Origin: Sphingomonas kyeonggiensis
GTDB taxonomy: Bacteria > Pseudomonadota > Alphaproteobacteria > Sphingomonadales > Sphingomonadaceae
NCBI RefSeq assembly: GCF_014196745.1
Contig: NZ_JACIEH010000002.1
Location: 124,383 to 188,382 of the forward strand
Direction of reading: 5' to 3'
Length of the DNA: 64,000 nt
The notes below the pieces were generated by a model, which worked only from the letters and a program-made list of their open reading frames with translations, ran no database searches and had not been told where the DNA came from. Positions 27,171 through 37,136 of the stretch are shown in pieces. The translations under genes were made by a program, and so were the position numbers. How positions within the stretch are numbered: position 1 is the first letter of the stretch; every line of letters begins with the position of its first letter.

Positions 27171-29093
27171 ATGTCCGATCCCAATTCACCCAACCGCTTC
27201 AACGAGGAAACCGCCACCTTCGCCGTGCGCGGTGCCGAGACGCCCGATCTCGATGCGGGCGTGGCGGCGATCCGCAACGTGCTGAAGACCCTGCCGGCGC
27301 GCCCGGGCGTCTACCGGATGCAGGATGCGCGCGGCGACGTCCTCTATGTCGGCAAGGCGCGGGCGCTGAAGAACCGGGTGACCAACTATACCCAGGTGAT
27401 GCGCCTGTCGAAGCGGCTGCAGCGGATGGTGGCGCAGACCCGGTCGATGACGATCGTCACCACCAACAACGAGGCCGAGGCGCTGCTGCTCGAGGCGCAG
27501 CTGATCAAGCGCTTCCGCCCGCCCTACAACGTGCTGCTGCGCGACGACAAAAGCTTCCCGTTCATCCTGCTGCGTCGCGACCACGAATTCGCGCGCATCC
27601 AGCTCCACCGCGGCGCGCGCAAGGCGAAGGGCGATTATTTCGGCCCGTTCGCCGGCGCAGGCCAGGTGCGCAAGACGCTCAACGCGCTGCAGAAGCTGTT
27701 CCTGCTCAGGAGCTGCACCGACAGCTTCTTCAATACCCGCGACCGGCCGTGCCTGCTCTACCAGATCCGCCGCTGCTCGGCGCCGTGCGTCGACCGGATC
27801 GCGCCCGAGGCCTATGGGGAGCTGGTCGACGACGCGCGCGACTTCCTGATGGGCAAGTCGACCAAGGTGCAGGCCAAGCTCGGCGTGCAGATGCAGGACG
27901 CCGCGGAGAATCTCGATTTCGAGCTGGCTGCGATCCTGCGCGACCGGCTGAAGGCGCTGACCTTCATCCAGGGCAGCCAGGCGATCAATGCCGAGGGCGT
28001 GGGCGATGCCGACATCTTCGCGCTCGCCAACAAGAGCGGCGTGATGGGCATCCAGGCCTTCTTCATCCGCGGCGGGCAGAATTGGGGGCATCGCAGCTTC
28101 TTCCCGGCGCACACCAACGACGTGTCCGAGGACGAGGTGCTCGCAGCCTTCCTGATGCAGTTCTACGAGGAAGTGCCGCCGCCCCGGACGATCTTCGTCG
28201 ACCGCAACCTGGAGGAAGCGGCCCTGCTCGCGGAAGCCCTTCGGGAACGCGCCGGGCACAAGGTGGCGCTGGGGGTGCCGCAGCGCGGGCCGCGCCGGCG
28301 GCTGCTCGACCAGGCCAAGCGTAACGCGGTCGAGGCGCTCGATCGGCGGCTGGCCGAGGGTACGACCCAGGCCAAGCTGCTCGCCGAAGTCGCCGATCTG
28401 TTCGAGCTGCCCGAGCCGCCCGAGCGGATCGAGGTGTACGACAATTCGCACATCCAGGGCACCAATGCGCTGGGTGCGATGGTCGTGGCGGGCCCCGAGG
28501 GCTTCCAGAAGAACCAGTATCGCAAGTTCAACATCAAGCGCGCCGAGACCAAGCCGGGCGACGATTATGCGATGATGCGCGAAGTGCTCACCCGCCGCTT
28601 CGCCCGCGCGGTCGAGGAGGATCCGGATCGCCAGGGCGGCACCTGGCCCGACCTGGTGCTGCTCGACGGCGGACGCGGGCAGCTCAATGCGGCCAAGGCG
28701 GTGCTCGAGGAGCTGGGCATCGAGGATGTCTGCATGGTCGGCGTCGCCAAGGGGCCGCATCACGGGCGCGAGGGCCGCGAGGTGTTCCACCTGATGGACG
28801 GACGCGAGCTGATGCTGCCGGTCAACTCGCCCTTGCTCTTCTACCTGCAGCGGCTGCGCGACGAGGTGCACCGCTTCGCGATCGGCGCGCACCGCGAGAA
28901 GCGCGCCAAGGCGATCGGCGCGAGCCCGCTCGACGAGGTCCCCGGCATCGGCCCGGCACGCAAGAAGGCGCTGCTGATGCATTTCGGCACGGCGCGGGCG
29001 GTGCGCTCGGCGAGCCTGGAGGATCTGCAAAAGGCGCCAGGCGTCAGCGCCGGCGTCGCGCAGCAGGTCTATGATTATTTCCACGCTCGATAA
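27171..29093 (+). CDS. uvrC: UvrABC excinuclease subunit C
   Basis: 640 residues from ATG 27171 (an upstream TTG at 27132 is less likely). Order: GIY-YIG nuclease (PGVYRMQDARGDVLYVGKAR), UvrB-interacting UVR motif (NLDFELAAILRDRLKAL, near residue 245), RNase H-like endonuclease domain (IEVYDNSHIQGTNALGAMVV and LVLLDGGRGQLNAA) and C-terminal HhH (DEVPGIGPARKKALLMHFG). It makes both incisions in nucleotide excision repair. Full length. Confidence 0.97.
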   Translation: MSDPNSPNRFNEETATFAVRGAETPDLDAGVAAIRNVLKTLPARPGVYRMQDARGDVLYVGKARALKNRVTNYTQVMRLSKRLQRMVAQTRSMTIVTTNNEAEALLLEAQLIKRFRPPYNVLLRDDKSFPFILLRRDHEFARIQLHRGARKAKGDYFGPFAGAGQVRKTLNALQKLFLLRSCTDSFFNTRDRPCLLYQIRRCSAPCVDRIAPEAYGELVDDARDFLMGKSTKVQAKLGVQMQDAAENLDFELAAILRDRLKALTFIQGSQAINAEGVGDADIFALANKSGVMGIQAFFIRGGQNWGHRSFFPAHTNDVSEDEVLAAFLMQFYEEVPPPRTIFVDRNLEEAALLAEALRERAGHKVALGVPQRGPRRRLLDQAKRNAVEALDRRLAEGTTQAKLLAEVADLFELPEPPERIEVYDNSHIQGTNALGAMVVAGPEGFQKNQYRKFNIKRAETKPGDDYAMMREVLTRRFARAVEEDPDRQGGTWPDLVLLDGGRGQLNAAKAVLEELGIEDVCMVGVAKGPHHGREGREVFHLMDGRELMLPVNSPLLFYLQRLRDEVHRFAIGAHREKRAKAIGASPLDEVPGIGPARKKALLMHFGTARAVRSASLEDLQKAPGVSAGVAQQVYDYFHAR

Positions 29094-29181
29094 GCCACCA
29101 AAACTGCATAGATAATCCATGCGCCCGGCTTGCCGCCGCGCCGGTGCGCGTTAGATTCGTCCTCGAAACGAGGGGGAACAA

Positions 29182-31980
29182 ATGGTGCGCAAGGGGCTGG
29201 TGTCGTTCGTGTTGCTGGGTGCGGCAGGGACCGCGCATGCGGGTGACAAGCCACTCTACCAGCCGGCACCGGCGTGGATCGCGGCCGCCCCGTTGCCCGA
29301 TGCCGCCAAGCTCACCGATGCCGATCCCGCGCTGGTGCTGAACGATGTGCAGCAGCGCGTGAATGCCGGCCAGGTCTGGGCCTATGCCGACCAGGCCACG
29401 CGGATCGTCTCGCCGCAGATGCTGACGCAGCTCGGCACGGTACAGCTGCCCTGGCAGCCCGACGAAGGCGACTTGATCGTCCACAAGGCCGAGATCATCC
29501 GGGGTAGCGAGCATATCGACCTGCTCGTCGGCGGGCAGGGTTTCGAGGTGCTGCGCCGAGAGGAGCAGCTCGAGCAGCTCCAGATCAACGGCACGCTCAC
29601 CGCGACCATGACCGTGCGCGGGCTGCGCGTCGGCGATGTGCTGCGGCTGAGCTATTCGGTGACGAGCAAGGACAAGGTGCTGGGCGGCAATGCGCAGACC
29701 TTCGTGCCCCTGATCGCCGCGCCGGCGCGCGTGGGCTTTGCCCGGGTGCGGCTCTCCTGGCCCTCTGCCGCGCCGCTGCGGTGGCGCAGCTATGCCGACG
29801 GCGCCACGCCCAAGGTGAGCAAGCGCAACGGCTTTGACGAGCTCGAAGTGACCCTGCCGCTGCCCAAGCCGGCGGAACTCCCCACCGATGCGCCGGTGCG
29901 GTTCCAGAAGCTGCAGATCCTGGAAGCGACCAGCTTTGCCGACTGGCAATCGGTCTCCGCCGCGCTGGGGCCGCTCTACGCCACCGACGGGACGATTGCG
30001 CCGGGCAGTCCGCTGGCCGGGGAGGTCGACAAGATCAAGGCGGTGTCGAGCGATCCGCGCACCCGCGCCGCGCTGGCGCTGCGGCTGGTCCAGGACGAGA
30101 TCCGCTATCTGTTCGAAGGGATGAACGGCGGCAACTACACCCCGCAGGCGGCGGCCGATACCTGGACGCGCCGCTATGGCGACTGCAAGGCCAAGACCTT
30201 GTTGCTGCTCGCGCTGCTCCATGCGCTGGGGGTCGAAGCCGAGCCGGTGGCTGCCAACACCGGCATGGGCGACCTGGTCGCCCAGCGCCTGCCCAGCGCC
30301 GGCGCGTTCGATCATGTGCTGGTGCGCGCCACGATCGGCGGCCAGTCGCTCTGGCTCGACGGGACCGGATCGGGCACGCGACTCGCCGATCTCGACGACA
30401 CGCCGCCGTTCCGCACCGTGCTGCCGCTGCGTGCGGGCGGCGCCGGGCTGATGCCCTTGCCGATGCACGCGCCGGCGCGCCCGATGATGGAGACCACCAT
30501 CGATTTCGACCAGCGTGCCGGGCTGAGCCTGCCGACGCCCGTCACCGTCACCGTGATCATGCGTGGGCAGATGGCCGAAACCATACGGGCGATGTCGAGC
30601 CAGGCGAACAAGGAACAGCTCGACGAGATGGGGCAGGGCATGGTTTCCGGCCTGCTCGGCGATGCGCTCGTCGTCGATCGCAAGCTTTCCTATGATGCCG
30701 AGACCGCGACGGCGACGGCCGTGGCGAGCGGCATCATCAGCTCGCCCTGGAAGCTGGAGGAGCGCCGCTACCGCATCCCGCTCGATCGAATCGTTTCCAG
30801 CGGCCAGTTCGAAGTCGATCGGGCCCGGCCCGCCTGGAAGGATATCCCGGTGACGACGGCCCCGGCACCCTTCGCCGCCGTGATGCGGACGCGCGTGCGC
30901 CTGCCCGGCCAGGGTGTCGGCTTCACGCTGGAAGGCGACCAGACGCTGCCTGCGCGGCTGGCCGGCGTGCCGATGACGCGCAAGGTGACCTTCGCCGGGG
31001 GAGAAGTGCTGGTCGAGGATCGCATGTCCGGCGACGCCGCCGAGGTCGCCCCGGCCGATGTGCCCGCGGCGCGCGCGCAGATGGCGCTCGCCAAGACCCG
31101 GCTGCTCGAGATGCTGGCGCCCGCAGACTATCCGCCGCGCTGGAAGATCGCCGCCGCTGCCGGCAAGAATGGCTTCGCGCCGATCCTGGCCGTGTATGGC
31201 AAGCAGATCGCCGACGAGCCCGAGGAGACGTTGGGCTATGTCAATCGTGCCTCGTTCCTGGGCGGAATCTGGGATTGGAAGGGCGCCGAGGCAGATCTCG
31301 GCAAGGCGATCGCCATCGAGCCGACTGCGGCGCTCTATCTCAGCCGCGCCCGGATGCGTACCGCGCAGGGCAACGACAAGGGAGCGCTCGCCGATGCCCA
31401 GGCGGCGCTGGCGCTCGATCCGGGTTCGACGGCAGCGACCAACCTGATCGCCTCGCTTCGCTTCCGTGCGGGCGAGCAGGCGGCGGCACTGGCGCTGATC
31501 GACGAGCGGATCGCGGCGGGCGGCAAGGCCAAGCAGGGCTTCGTCATGGAGAAGGCCGAGCTGCTTGGCGAGGCCGGGCGCGTCGATGAAGGCATCAGGC
31601 TGATGGACGAGGAGATTCGGGTGACGCCCGGCAACGAGGCGCTGCTCAATTCGCGTTGCTGGCTGAAGGGCACCAGGAATGTCGCGCTGGACACCGCGCT
31701 GAAGGACTGCACGCGCGCGATCGAGATCGCCGAGAACCCGTCCAACATCTACGACAGCCGGGCCATGGTCTATTTCCGCATGGGCCGGATGGAGGAGGCG
31801 CTGGCCGATCTCGATGCCGCGCTCGAAGTCTCCCCGATGCAGGGCAGCAGCCTGTTCCTGCGTGGTGTGGTGCGCCGGCGGACGGGGGATACCAAGGGCG
31901 CCGAGGCCGATCTGGCCGCGGCCCGGCTGATGTGGCCGCGGGTGGATGAGGATTATGCCAGGTACGGGATCAAGCCCTAA
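29182..31980 (+). CDS. DUF3857 / transglutaminase-like / TPR secreted protein
   Basis: 932 residues. A Sec signal (about 1-21) is followed by a DUF3857 beta domain (about 60-260), then a transglutaminase-like core with catalytic-type residues: Cys in RRYGDCKAKT (about 335), His in GAFDHVLV (about 375) and Asp in LWLDGTGSGT (about 395). A further beta region leads to C-terminal TPR-like repeats (about 690-930, e.g. AEADLGKAIAIEPTAALYLS). This set is common in Bacteroidetes and alphaproteobacteria. It probably acts in the periplasm on peptides or cell-wall material; substrate unknown. Confidence 0.85.
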   Translation: MVRKGLVSFVLLGAAGTAHAGDKPLYQPAPAWIAAAPLPDAAKLTDADPALVLNDVQQRVNAGQVWAYADQATRIVSPQMLTQLGTVQLPWQPDEGDLIVHKAEIIRGSEHIDLLVGGQGFEVLRREEQLEQLQINGTLTATMTVRGLRVGDVLRLSYSVTSKDKVLGGNAQTFVPLIAAPARVGFARVRLSWPSAAPLRWRSYADGATPKVSKRNGFDELEVTLPLPKPAELPTDAPVRFQKLQILEATSFADWQSVSAALGPLYATDGTIAPGSPLAGEVDKIKAVSSDPRTRAALALRLVQDEIRYLFEGMNGGNYTPQAAADTWTRRYGDCKAKTLLLLALLHALGVEAEPVAANTGMGDLVAQRLPSAGAFDHVLVRATIGGQSLWLDGTGSGTRLADLDDTPPFRTVLPLRAGGAGLMPLPMHAPARPMMETTIDFDQRAGLSLPTPVTVTVIMRGQMAETIRAMSSQANKEQLDEMGQGMVSGLLGDALVVDRKLSYDAETATATAVASGIISSPWKLEERRYRIPLDRIVSSGQFEVDRARPAWKDIPVTTAPAPFAAVMRTRVRLPGQGVGFTLEGDQTLPARLAGVPMTRKVTFAGGEVLVEDRMSGDAAEVAPADVPAARAQMALAKTRLLEMLAPADYPPRWKIAAAAGKNGFAPILAVYGKQIADEPEETLGYVNRASFLGGIWDWKGAEADLGKAIAIEPTAALYLSRARMRTAQGNDKGALADAQAALALDPGSTAATNLIASLRFRAGEQAAALALIDERIAAGGKAKQGFVMEKAELLGEAGRVDEGIRLMDEEIRVTPGNEALLNSRCWLKGTRNVALDTALKDCTRAIEIAENPSNIYDSRAMVYFRMGRMEEALADLDAALEVSPMQGSSLFLRGVVRRRTGDTKGAEADLAAARLMWPRVDEDYARYGIKP

Positions 31981-32030
31981 TCCCCGTGCGCGTTGGCTAA
32001 ATCTTCACGCCCCGGTGTTACAGCGGCCGA

Positions 32031-32987
32031 ATGGCTACCCGGGTCTTCATCACGATCGACACCGAGATCATGTGGCGGCACCATGTCGCCGGTCTCGATG
32101 TCGAGACGATCGTCCAGCGTTCGCTGGAGCCCGCCAATGTGGGCGTCGCCTGGCAGCTCGAGCAGCTGGCCAGGCACGGGCTCAAGGCCTGTTTCTTCGT
32201 CGATCCGATGCCGGCGCTGGTCTATGGCCTCGATCCGATCAAGCGCGTGGTCGGCGCGATCCTCGAGGCGGGGCAGGAGGTGCAGCTGCACCTGCACCCG
32301 AACTGGACCGGCGCCCATGCCGGCGACAAGGGCGCGACCTATGGCGCGTTCGAGCTGATCGACTACAGCTTCGACGAGCAGGTCGAGTTGCTTTCCGGTG
32401 CTTCCGACATGCTCGTCGCCTGCGGCGCGGCCGAGCCGATCGCCTTTCGCTCGGGCTCCTATTCGGCGAGCGACGACACGCTGGGCGCGCTGGCGCAGCT
32501 CGGCTTCGAATATGATTCCAGCCACAACGGCTCCGAGCATCCCTGGCCGAGCGCGATCGACCTGGGTGCGCGCCAGATCGCGCCGATCGCGCATCGCGGG
32601 CTGATCGAGGTGCCGGTGACGCTGATCGAGGATCGTGCCGGGCATCTGCGCCATTTCCAGATCTGCGCGCTCTCGGCCGGGGAGATGCGCGCGGCGCTCG
32701 ATCACGCGGTGGTGCGCAGCCATTCCGCAGTCACGATCGTCAGCCACGGCTTCGAGCTTGCAAATCGCGCCGGGACGCGGCCTAACGCCGTGCACGTACG
32801 GCGCTTCCACGCGCTGTGCCGCATGTTGGCCAGCCGCCGGGGGGTGTTGGTGACCGAACATTTCGCAGACCGGCCGCGGATGGCGCTGGGCCAGGACGAT
32901 GCGCCGCTCGGGCCGAGCCTGCTCCGCACGCGCTGGCGCCAGGCCGAGCAGCTCTGGTCGAACCTGGTCGAGGAGCGCGCCGCGTGA
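32031..32987 (+). CDS. Polysaccharide deacetylase-like protein
   Basis: 318 residues without a signal peptide. NodB-type motifs: FITIDTE (Asp9-Asp-type motif 1), QLHLHPNW (HxxxH-like motif 2, metal ligands, near residue 85), and FRSGSYSASDDTL (motif 3). It would remove acetyl groups from a carbohydrate, with peptidoglycan or an exopolysaccharide precursor as likely substrates. It is coupled to the following GNAT gene by a GTGA overlap, suggesting a joint task. Confidence 0.8.
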   Translation: MATRVFITIDTEIMWRHHVAGLDVETIVQRSLEPANVGVAWQLEQLARHGLKACFFVDPMPALVYGLDPIKRVVGAILEAGQEVQLHLHPNWTGAHAGDKGATYGAFELIDYSFDEQVELLSGASDMLVACGAAEPIAFRSGSYSASDDTLGALAQLGFEYDSSHNGSEHPWPSAIDLGARQIAPIAHRGLIEVPVTLIEDRAGHLRHFQICALSAGEMRAALDHAVVRSHSAVTIVSHGFELANRAGTRPNAVHVRRFHALCRMLASRRGVLVTEHFADRPRMALGQDDAPLGPSLLRTRWRQAEQLWSNLVEERAA

Positions 32988-33937
32988 ACGCGATGAGCGA
33001 CGTCACCGCCGAGGCGCCGGCCGCCAAGGCGACCAGCCTGAAGTTCGAGATCGGGGCGCGGACGTTGATGGCGGTCCAGCGCTTCCTGGTGCGTGTGCCG
33101 CTGACGCTGGACGAAGCGCGGGCGGACCGGTTGCCGGTGCTGGCGCCGCTGCCGCGCGAGGCGCATGGCTATGTCGTCACCTCGCTGCCCGAGCATCTGG
33201 TGCCGGGGCTGGTCAAGGCCTCGGGCGACATGCTGCCCTTCATCCGCCAGCGCTACACCCGCTATTTCACCGATTTCGGTATGGGGTTCGATGGCTGGTG
33301 GAACGGGCTGTCGTCCAATGCCCGCCAGGGGATCAAGCGCAAGGCGAAGAAGATCGCGACCGAGAGCGGCGGCGAGCTCGACGTGCGGGCGTTCCGCGGG
33401 CCACAGGCGCTGGAGGATTTCCACGACGTCGCCAGGCGGATCTCGCTCAGGACGTACCAGGAGCGGCTGCTGGGCTCGGGTTTGCCCGACAGCCCCGAGT
33501 TCATCGCGACGATGCTCGCGCAGGGCGCTGCCGACCAGGTGCGTGCCTGGCTGCTCTACATCGCGGGCGAGCCGGCGGCCTATCTCTATTGCCCGGTGAT
33601 CGAGGGCGGCGTGGTGATCTACGCCTATGTCGGTCACGACCCGGCGTTCAACGATCTCTCGCCCGGCGCGGTGCTCCAGCTCGAGGCGATGCGCGACCTG
33701 TTCGAGGAGGGGAAATTCTCCCGCTTCGACTTCACGGAAGGTGAAGGCCAGCACAAGCGCCAGTTCGCCACCGGCGGGGTGGCGTGCGTCGACCTGTTCC
33801 TGCTGCGGCCCTCGCTGGCCAATCGCGTGACGATGGCGGCGCTGGGCGGGTTCAACCGCGGCGTCGCGGGGGTGAAGGCGCTGGTGCAGCGCGTTGGCGC
33901 GGAGAAATTGGCGAAGAAGGTCCGGCGGGGCGGCTGA
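32984..33937 (+). CDS. GNAT/FemAB-like acyltransferase
   Basis: 317 residues from GTG 32984, which overlaps the deacetylase stop; GGAG lies 9 bases upstream, and an ATG at 32993 is an alternative. The central part ([43 protein letters not shown]) and the C-terminal [20 protein letters not shown] segment match BioF2/FemAB-like acetyltransferases, found in exopolysaccharide or lipid amino-acid chemistry. With the deacetylase it could remodel a sugar or a cell-envelope lipid (inference). Confidence 0.8.
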   Translation: MNAMSDVTAEAPAAKATSLKFEIGARTLMAVQRFLVRVPLTLDEARADRLPVLAPLPREAHGYVVTSLPEHLVPGLVKASGDMLPFIRQRYTRYFTDFGMGFDGWWNGLSSNARQGIKRKAKKIATESGGELDVRAFRGPQALEDFHDVARRISLRTYQERLLGSGLPDSPEFIATMLAQGAADQVRAWLLYIAGEPAAYLYCPVIEGGVVIYAYVGHDPAFNDLSPGAVLQLEAMRDLFEEGKFSRFDFTEGEGQHKRQFATGGVACVDLFLLRPSLANRVTMAALGGFNRGVAGVKALVQRVGAEKLAKKVRRGG

Positions 33938-33939
33938 CC

Positions 33940-34087
33940 AATTCCTCCCCCAGCTTGTCTGGGGGAGGGGGACCGCGACGCGAAGCGGCGGGGTGGAGGG
34001 GCCGGCGCAACGCGCCGGTGCCCGGCGCGCCCCTCCACCATTGCTTCGCAATGGTCCCCCTCCCCGAGACAAGCTCGGGGAGGAATT
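33940..34087. repeat. Nested palindrome, copy 4, upstream of recO
   Basis: Begins AATTCCTCCCCCAGCTTGTC and ends CTCGGGGAGGAATT at 34087, 14 bases before the recO ATG. Core CCGGCGCAACGCGCCGG and GGTGGAGGGG arms are as in copies 1 and 3. A short TATATAGA follows, which might serve as a -10 for recO. Confidence 0.9.
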
Positions 34088-34100
34088 ATATAGACCCTCC

Positions 34101-34832
34101 ATGCACCTGCGCGCCGAAGCCATCATCCTCTCCGTTCGCGCGCATGGCGAGCACGGGGCGATCGTGCGGGCGTTCACCGAGGAGGATGGCGTGCAGCCCG
34201 GCTATGTCCGTGGCGGGCACGGCCGGACGCTGCGGCCGGTGCTCCAGCCAGCGAACCTGGTGCAGGGCGAATGGCGCTCGCGGACCGAGGATGCGCTGGC
34301 CGGGCTCACGGTGGAGCTGCTCCACAGCCGCGCGGCGATGTTCTCCGAGGCCCTGCCCGCCGCCGCCTTCCAATGGGCGACTGCGCTCACCGCCTTCTCC
34401 CTGCCCGAGGGGCTGCCCTATCCGCGGCTCTACATCGCGCTCGACGGCGTGCTCGCCGCGATCGAGGCGGCGCCGGCGGCGCGGGGCTGGGCGGTGGCGA
34501 TGGTGCGGTACGAGCTGCTGCTGCTCGCCGAGCTCGGGTTCGGGCTCGATCTCGAACATTGCGCGGCGACCGGCCGCAACGACGACCTTGCCTATGTCAG
34601 CCCCAAGAGCGGCATCGCGGTGAGCCGGCTGGGCGCCGAGGGCTATGAGAACCGGCTGCTCCGCCTGCCGCGCTTTCTGGTCGAGGGCGGGGAGGCGGGA
34701 TGGGAGGATATCCTCGACGGCCTGAAGCTCACCGGCCACTTCCTCGAACGCGATCTGCTGATCGGAAAGGGCGCCGAGCTGCTCGCGGCGCGCGCGCGGC
34801 TGGTCGATCGGTTGAAGCGCGCTGTTGCGTGA
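34101..34832 (+). CDS. recO: DNA repair protein RecO
   Basis: 243 residues from ATG 34101. The OB-fold N-terminus ([37 protein letters not shown]) is followed by the helical C-terminal domain ([21 protein letters not shown] and [18 protein letters not shown]). RecO loads RecA with RecF/RecR in recombinational repair. The frame continues upstream through the palindrome, but the conserved start is here. No ribosome binding site within the usual distance is obvious except the GGAGG of the repeat about 18 bases upstream. Confidence 0.93.
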   Translation: MHLRAEAIILSVRAHGEHGAIVRAFTEEDGVQPGYVRGGHGRTLRPVLQPANLVQGEWRSRTEDALAGLTVELLHSRAAMFSEALPAAAFQWATALTAFSLPEGLPYPRLYIALDGVLAAIEAAPAARGWAVAMVRYELLLLAELGFGLDLEHCAATGRNDDLAYVSPKSGIAVSRLGAEGYENRLLRLPRFLVEGGEAGWEDILDGLKLTGHFLERDLLIGKGAELLAARARLVDRLKRAVA

Positions 34833-34880
34833 CGGCCACAAGGGCGGCAAAGCAGGCGGCGAATACGTGGGGAGCATGAA

Positions 34881-35933
34881 TTGCCACTGATTGCTGTTCT
34901 GCCCGGTGACGGGATCGGTCCGGAGGTTACGCGCGAGGCGCGCCGGGTTCTGGAAGCGCTGGCCTTGGGCCTGGACTTCGAGGAGGCGCCCGTCGGCGGC
35001 GCCGCCTATCTGCTGACCGGGCGGCCGCTGCCCGAAGAGACGCTCGCGCTCGCCAAGAAGGCCGACGCCGTGCTGTTCGGCGCGATCGGCGATCCGCGCT
35101 TCGAGGCGCTGGAGCGCCGGCTGCGCCCCGAGGCTGCGCTGCTCGGCATCCGCCGCGAGCTCGGCCTGTTCGCCAATCTCCGCCCGGCGACGCTGTTCCC
35201 GGCTCTTGCGGATGCTTCCCCGCTCAAGCCCGAAGTGGTGGCGGGGCTCGACCTGGTCATCGTCCGCGAGCTGGTCGGCGACGTCTATTTCGGCGAGAAG
35301 GGCCGCCGCCATGATGCCGAGGGGCTGCGTCAGGGATTCGATATCATGAGCTACAACGAGGCCGAAGTGGAGCGTATCGCTCGCGTCGGCTTCGAGATGG
35401 CCAAGCGCCGCAAGAAGAAGCTCTGCTCGGTCGACAAGGCGAACGTGCTCGAGACCTCGCAGCTCTGGCGCGACGTGGTCAACGAGATGGCGACCGAATA
35501 TCCCGACGTGCATCTCACCCACATGTACGTCGACAATGCCGCCATGCAGCTGGTGCGCGCGCCCGCGGCGTTCGACGTGATCGTCACCGGCAATCTGTTC
35601 GGCGACATCCTTTCCGACCAGGCGAGCATGTGCGCCGGCTCGATCGGCATGCTGCCCTCGGCCTCGCTGTGCGCATGGAGCGGGGACAATGGCATGTACG
35701 AGCCGATCCACGGTTCGGCGCCCGACATCGCCGGACAGGGCAAGGCCAATCCGTGCGGCGCGATCCTCTCGGCGGCGATGCTGCTGCGCCATTCGCTCGG
35801 CAACGAGGAAGCGGCGCTCAAGGTCGAGCGCGCGGTCGGCGAGGCGCTCGCCAAGGGTGCGCGCACGGCCGATCTGGGTGGCTCGATGTCGACCGCCGAG
35901 ATGGGCGACGCGGTGCTCAAGGAGCTCGTGTGA
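34881..35933 (+). CDS. leuB: 3-isopropylmalate dehydrogenase
   Basis: 350 residues from TTG 34881 (GGGGAGC upstream; the nearby ATG at 34876 is out of frame). It starts with [14 protein letters not shown], has [14 protein letters not shown] (substrate-binding Arg) and the [20 protein letters not shown] signature near residue 273. It oxidises 3-isopropylmalate with NAD in leucine synthesis. The end overlaps the glycosyltransferase GTG (GTGTGA). Confidence 0.96.
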   Translation: MPLIAVLPGDGIGPEVTREARRVLEALALGLDFEEAPVGGAAYLLTGRPLPEETLALAKKADAVLFGAIGDPRFEALERRLRPEAALLGIRRELGLFANLRPATLFPALADASPLKPEVVAGLDLVIVRELVGDVYFGEKGRRHDAEGLRQGFDIMSYNEAEVERIARVGFEMAKRRKKKLCSVDKANVLETSQLWRDVVNEMATEYPDVHLTHMYVDNAAMQLVRAPAAFDVIVTGNLFGDILSDQASMCAGSIGMLPSASLCAWSGDNGMYEPIHGSAPDIAGQGKANPCGAILSAAMLLRHSLGNEEAALKVERAVGEALAKGARTADLGGSMSTAEMGDAVLKELV

Positions 35934-37033
35934 TCCCTGACCAGCTCGAGCTCGCGGTCGTCATCCCGACCTTCAACGAGCGGGCGAACGTGCCGCTGCT
36001 GATCGAGAAGCTCGATGCGGCGCTGGCGGGGCGGAACTGGGAAGCGATCTTCGTCGACGACAACAGCCCGGACGGGACGGCGGATGCCGCCCGCGAGCTG
36101 GGCCGGCGCGACAGCCGGGTGCGGGTGATCCAGCGGATCGGCCGGCGCGGGCTGTCGAGCGCGTGCATCGAAGGCATGTGCGCCACCGCCGCGCCCTTCG
36201 TGGCGGTGATCGACGGCGACCTGCAGCATGACGAGACGCTGCTGCCCGGGATGCTCGACGCGCTCGAAGGCGATTCGACGCTCGACGTGGTGATCGGCTC
36301 GCGCTTCGTCGATGGCGGCGGCACGGGCGAATGGGACGAGGAGCGCGTGGCGAAGTCGGCGCTGGCGACCCGGTTGTCGCGCCGGGTGCTCAAGGCGGAC
36401 CTGTCCGATCCGATGAGCGGCTTCTTCACGATGCGCACCCAGATCGTGCGCGACCTGGTGCCGACGCTGTCGGCGATCGGCTTCAAGATCCTGCTCGACA
36501 TCATGACGGCCTCGCCCAAGCCGCTGAAGTTCCTCGAGCTGCCCTATGTGTTCCGCACCCGGGCGCTGGGCGAGTCCAAGCTCGATTACGTCGTGGCGAT
36601 GGAATATCTGATTGCGCTGTACGACCGGATGTTCGGCCGCGTGGTGCCGGTGCGCTTCGTGATGTTCTCCGGCATCGGCGCGCTCGGTGCGGGCGTGCAC
36701 TTCCTGATCCTCGCGCTGTTCTTCCGGGGACTGAACTGGCCGTTCGTCGGCGCGACGATCCTCGCCACCGCGGCGGCGATGACCTTCAACTTCTTCCTCA
36801 ACAACGCGCTGACCTATCGCGAGCAGCGGCTGAAGGGGGCGAAGTCGCTGCTCGGCGGCTGGGTGTCGTTCTGCCTGGTGTGCAGCGTCGGTGCGGCCGC
36901 GAATGTCGGCGTCGCGGCGTTCCTCCACAATGTCCAGCATGGCGACTGGCGCTTCGCGGCATTGGCGGGAATCGCGGTGGCGGCGGTGTGGAACTTCGCG
37001 CTGTCGTCGCGCTTCGTCTGGGGGCGGTACTGA
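35930..37033 (+). CDS. Dolichol-P-mannose-synthase-like glycosyltransferase fused to a GtrA membrane domain
   Basis: 367 residues from GTG 35930 overlapping the leuB stop. The GT2 half (about 1-230) has [36 protein letters not shown] and the DxD motif in [14 protein letters not shown]; the sequence [20 protein letters not shown] matches the DPM1/polyprenyl-phosphate mannosyltransferase group. The rest (about 235-367) is a four-helix GtrA-like domain ([20 protein letters not shown]). It probably transfers a sugar from a nucleotide donor to polyprenyl phosphate and flips it. The PMT gene 100 bases on is a natural user of the product. Confidence 0.88.
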   Translation: MIPDQLELAVVIPTFNERANVPLLIEKLDAALAGRNWEAIFVDDNSPDGTADAARELGRRDSRVRVIQRIGRRGLSSACIEGMCATAAPFVAVIDGDLQHDETLLPGMLDALEGDSTLDVVIGSRFVDGGGTGEWDEERVAKSALATRLSRRVLKADLSDPMSGFFTMRTQIVRDLVPTLSAIGFKILLDIMTASPKPLKFLELPYVFRTRALGESKLDYVVAMEYLIALYDRMFGRVVPVRFVMFSGIGALGAGVHFLILALFFRGLNWPFVGATILATAAAMTFNFFLNNALTYREQRLKGAKSLLGGWVSFCLVCSVGAAANVGVAAFLHNVQHGDWRFAALAGIAVAAVWNFALSSRFVWGRY

Positions 37034-37041
37034 CAAATAGC

Positions 37042-37123
37042 CGTCATCCCGGCGAAAGCCGGGATCTCGTGCAGCTCTTTCTCTGCGCCTTCGCCTGAGA
37101 TCCCGGCTTTCGCCGGGATGACG
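37042..37123. repeat. Dispersed hairpin-pair element (family B copy)
   Basis: 82 bp with CGTCATCCCGGCGAAAGCC and GGCTTTCGCCGGGATGACG arms. Lies between the glycosyltransferase and the convergent PMT gene. Confidence 0.9.
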
Positions 37124-37136
37124 GTTTGGAGCAGTT

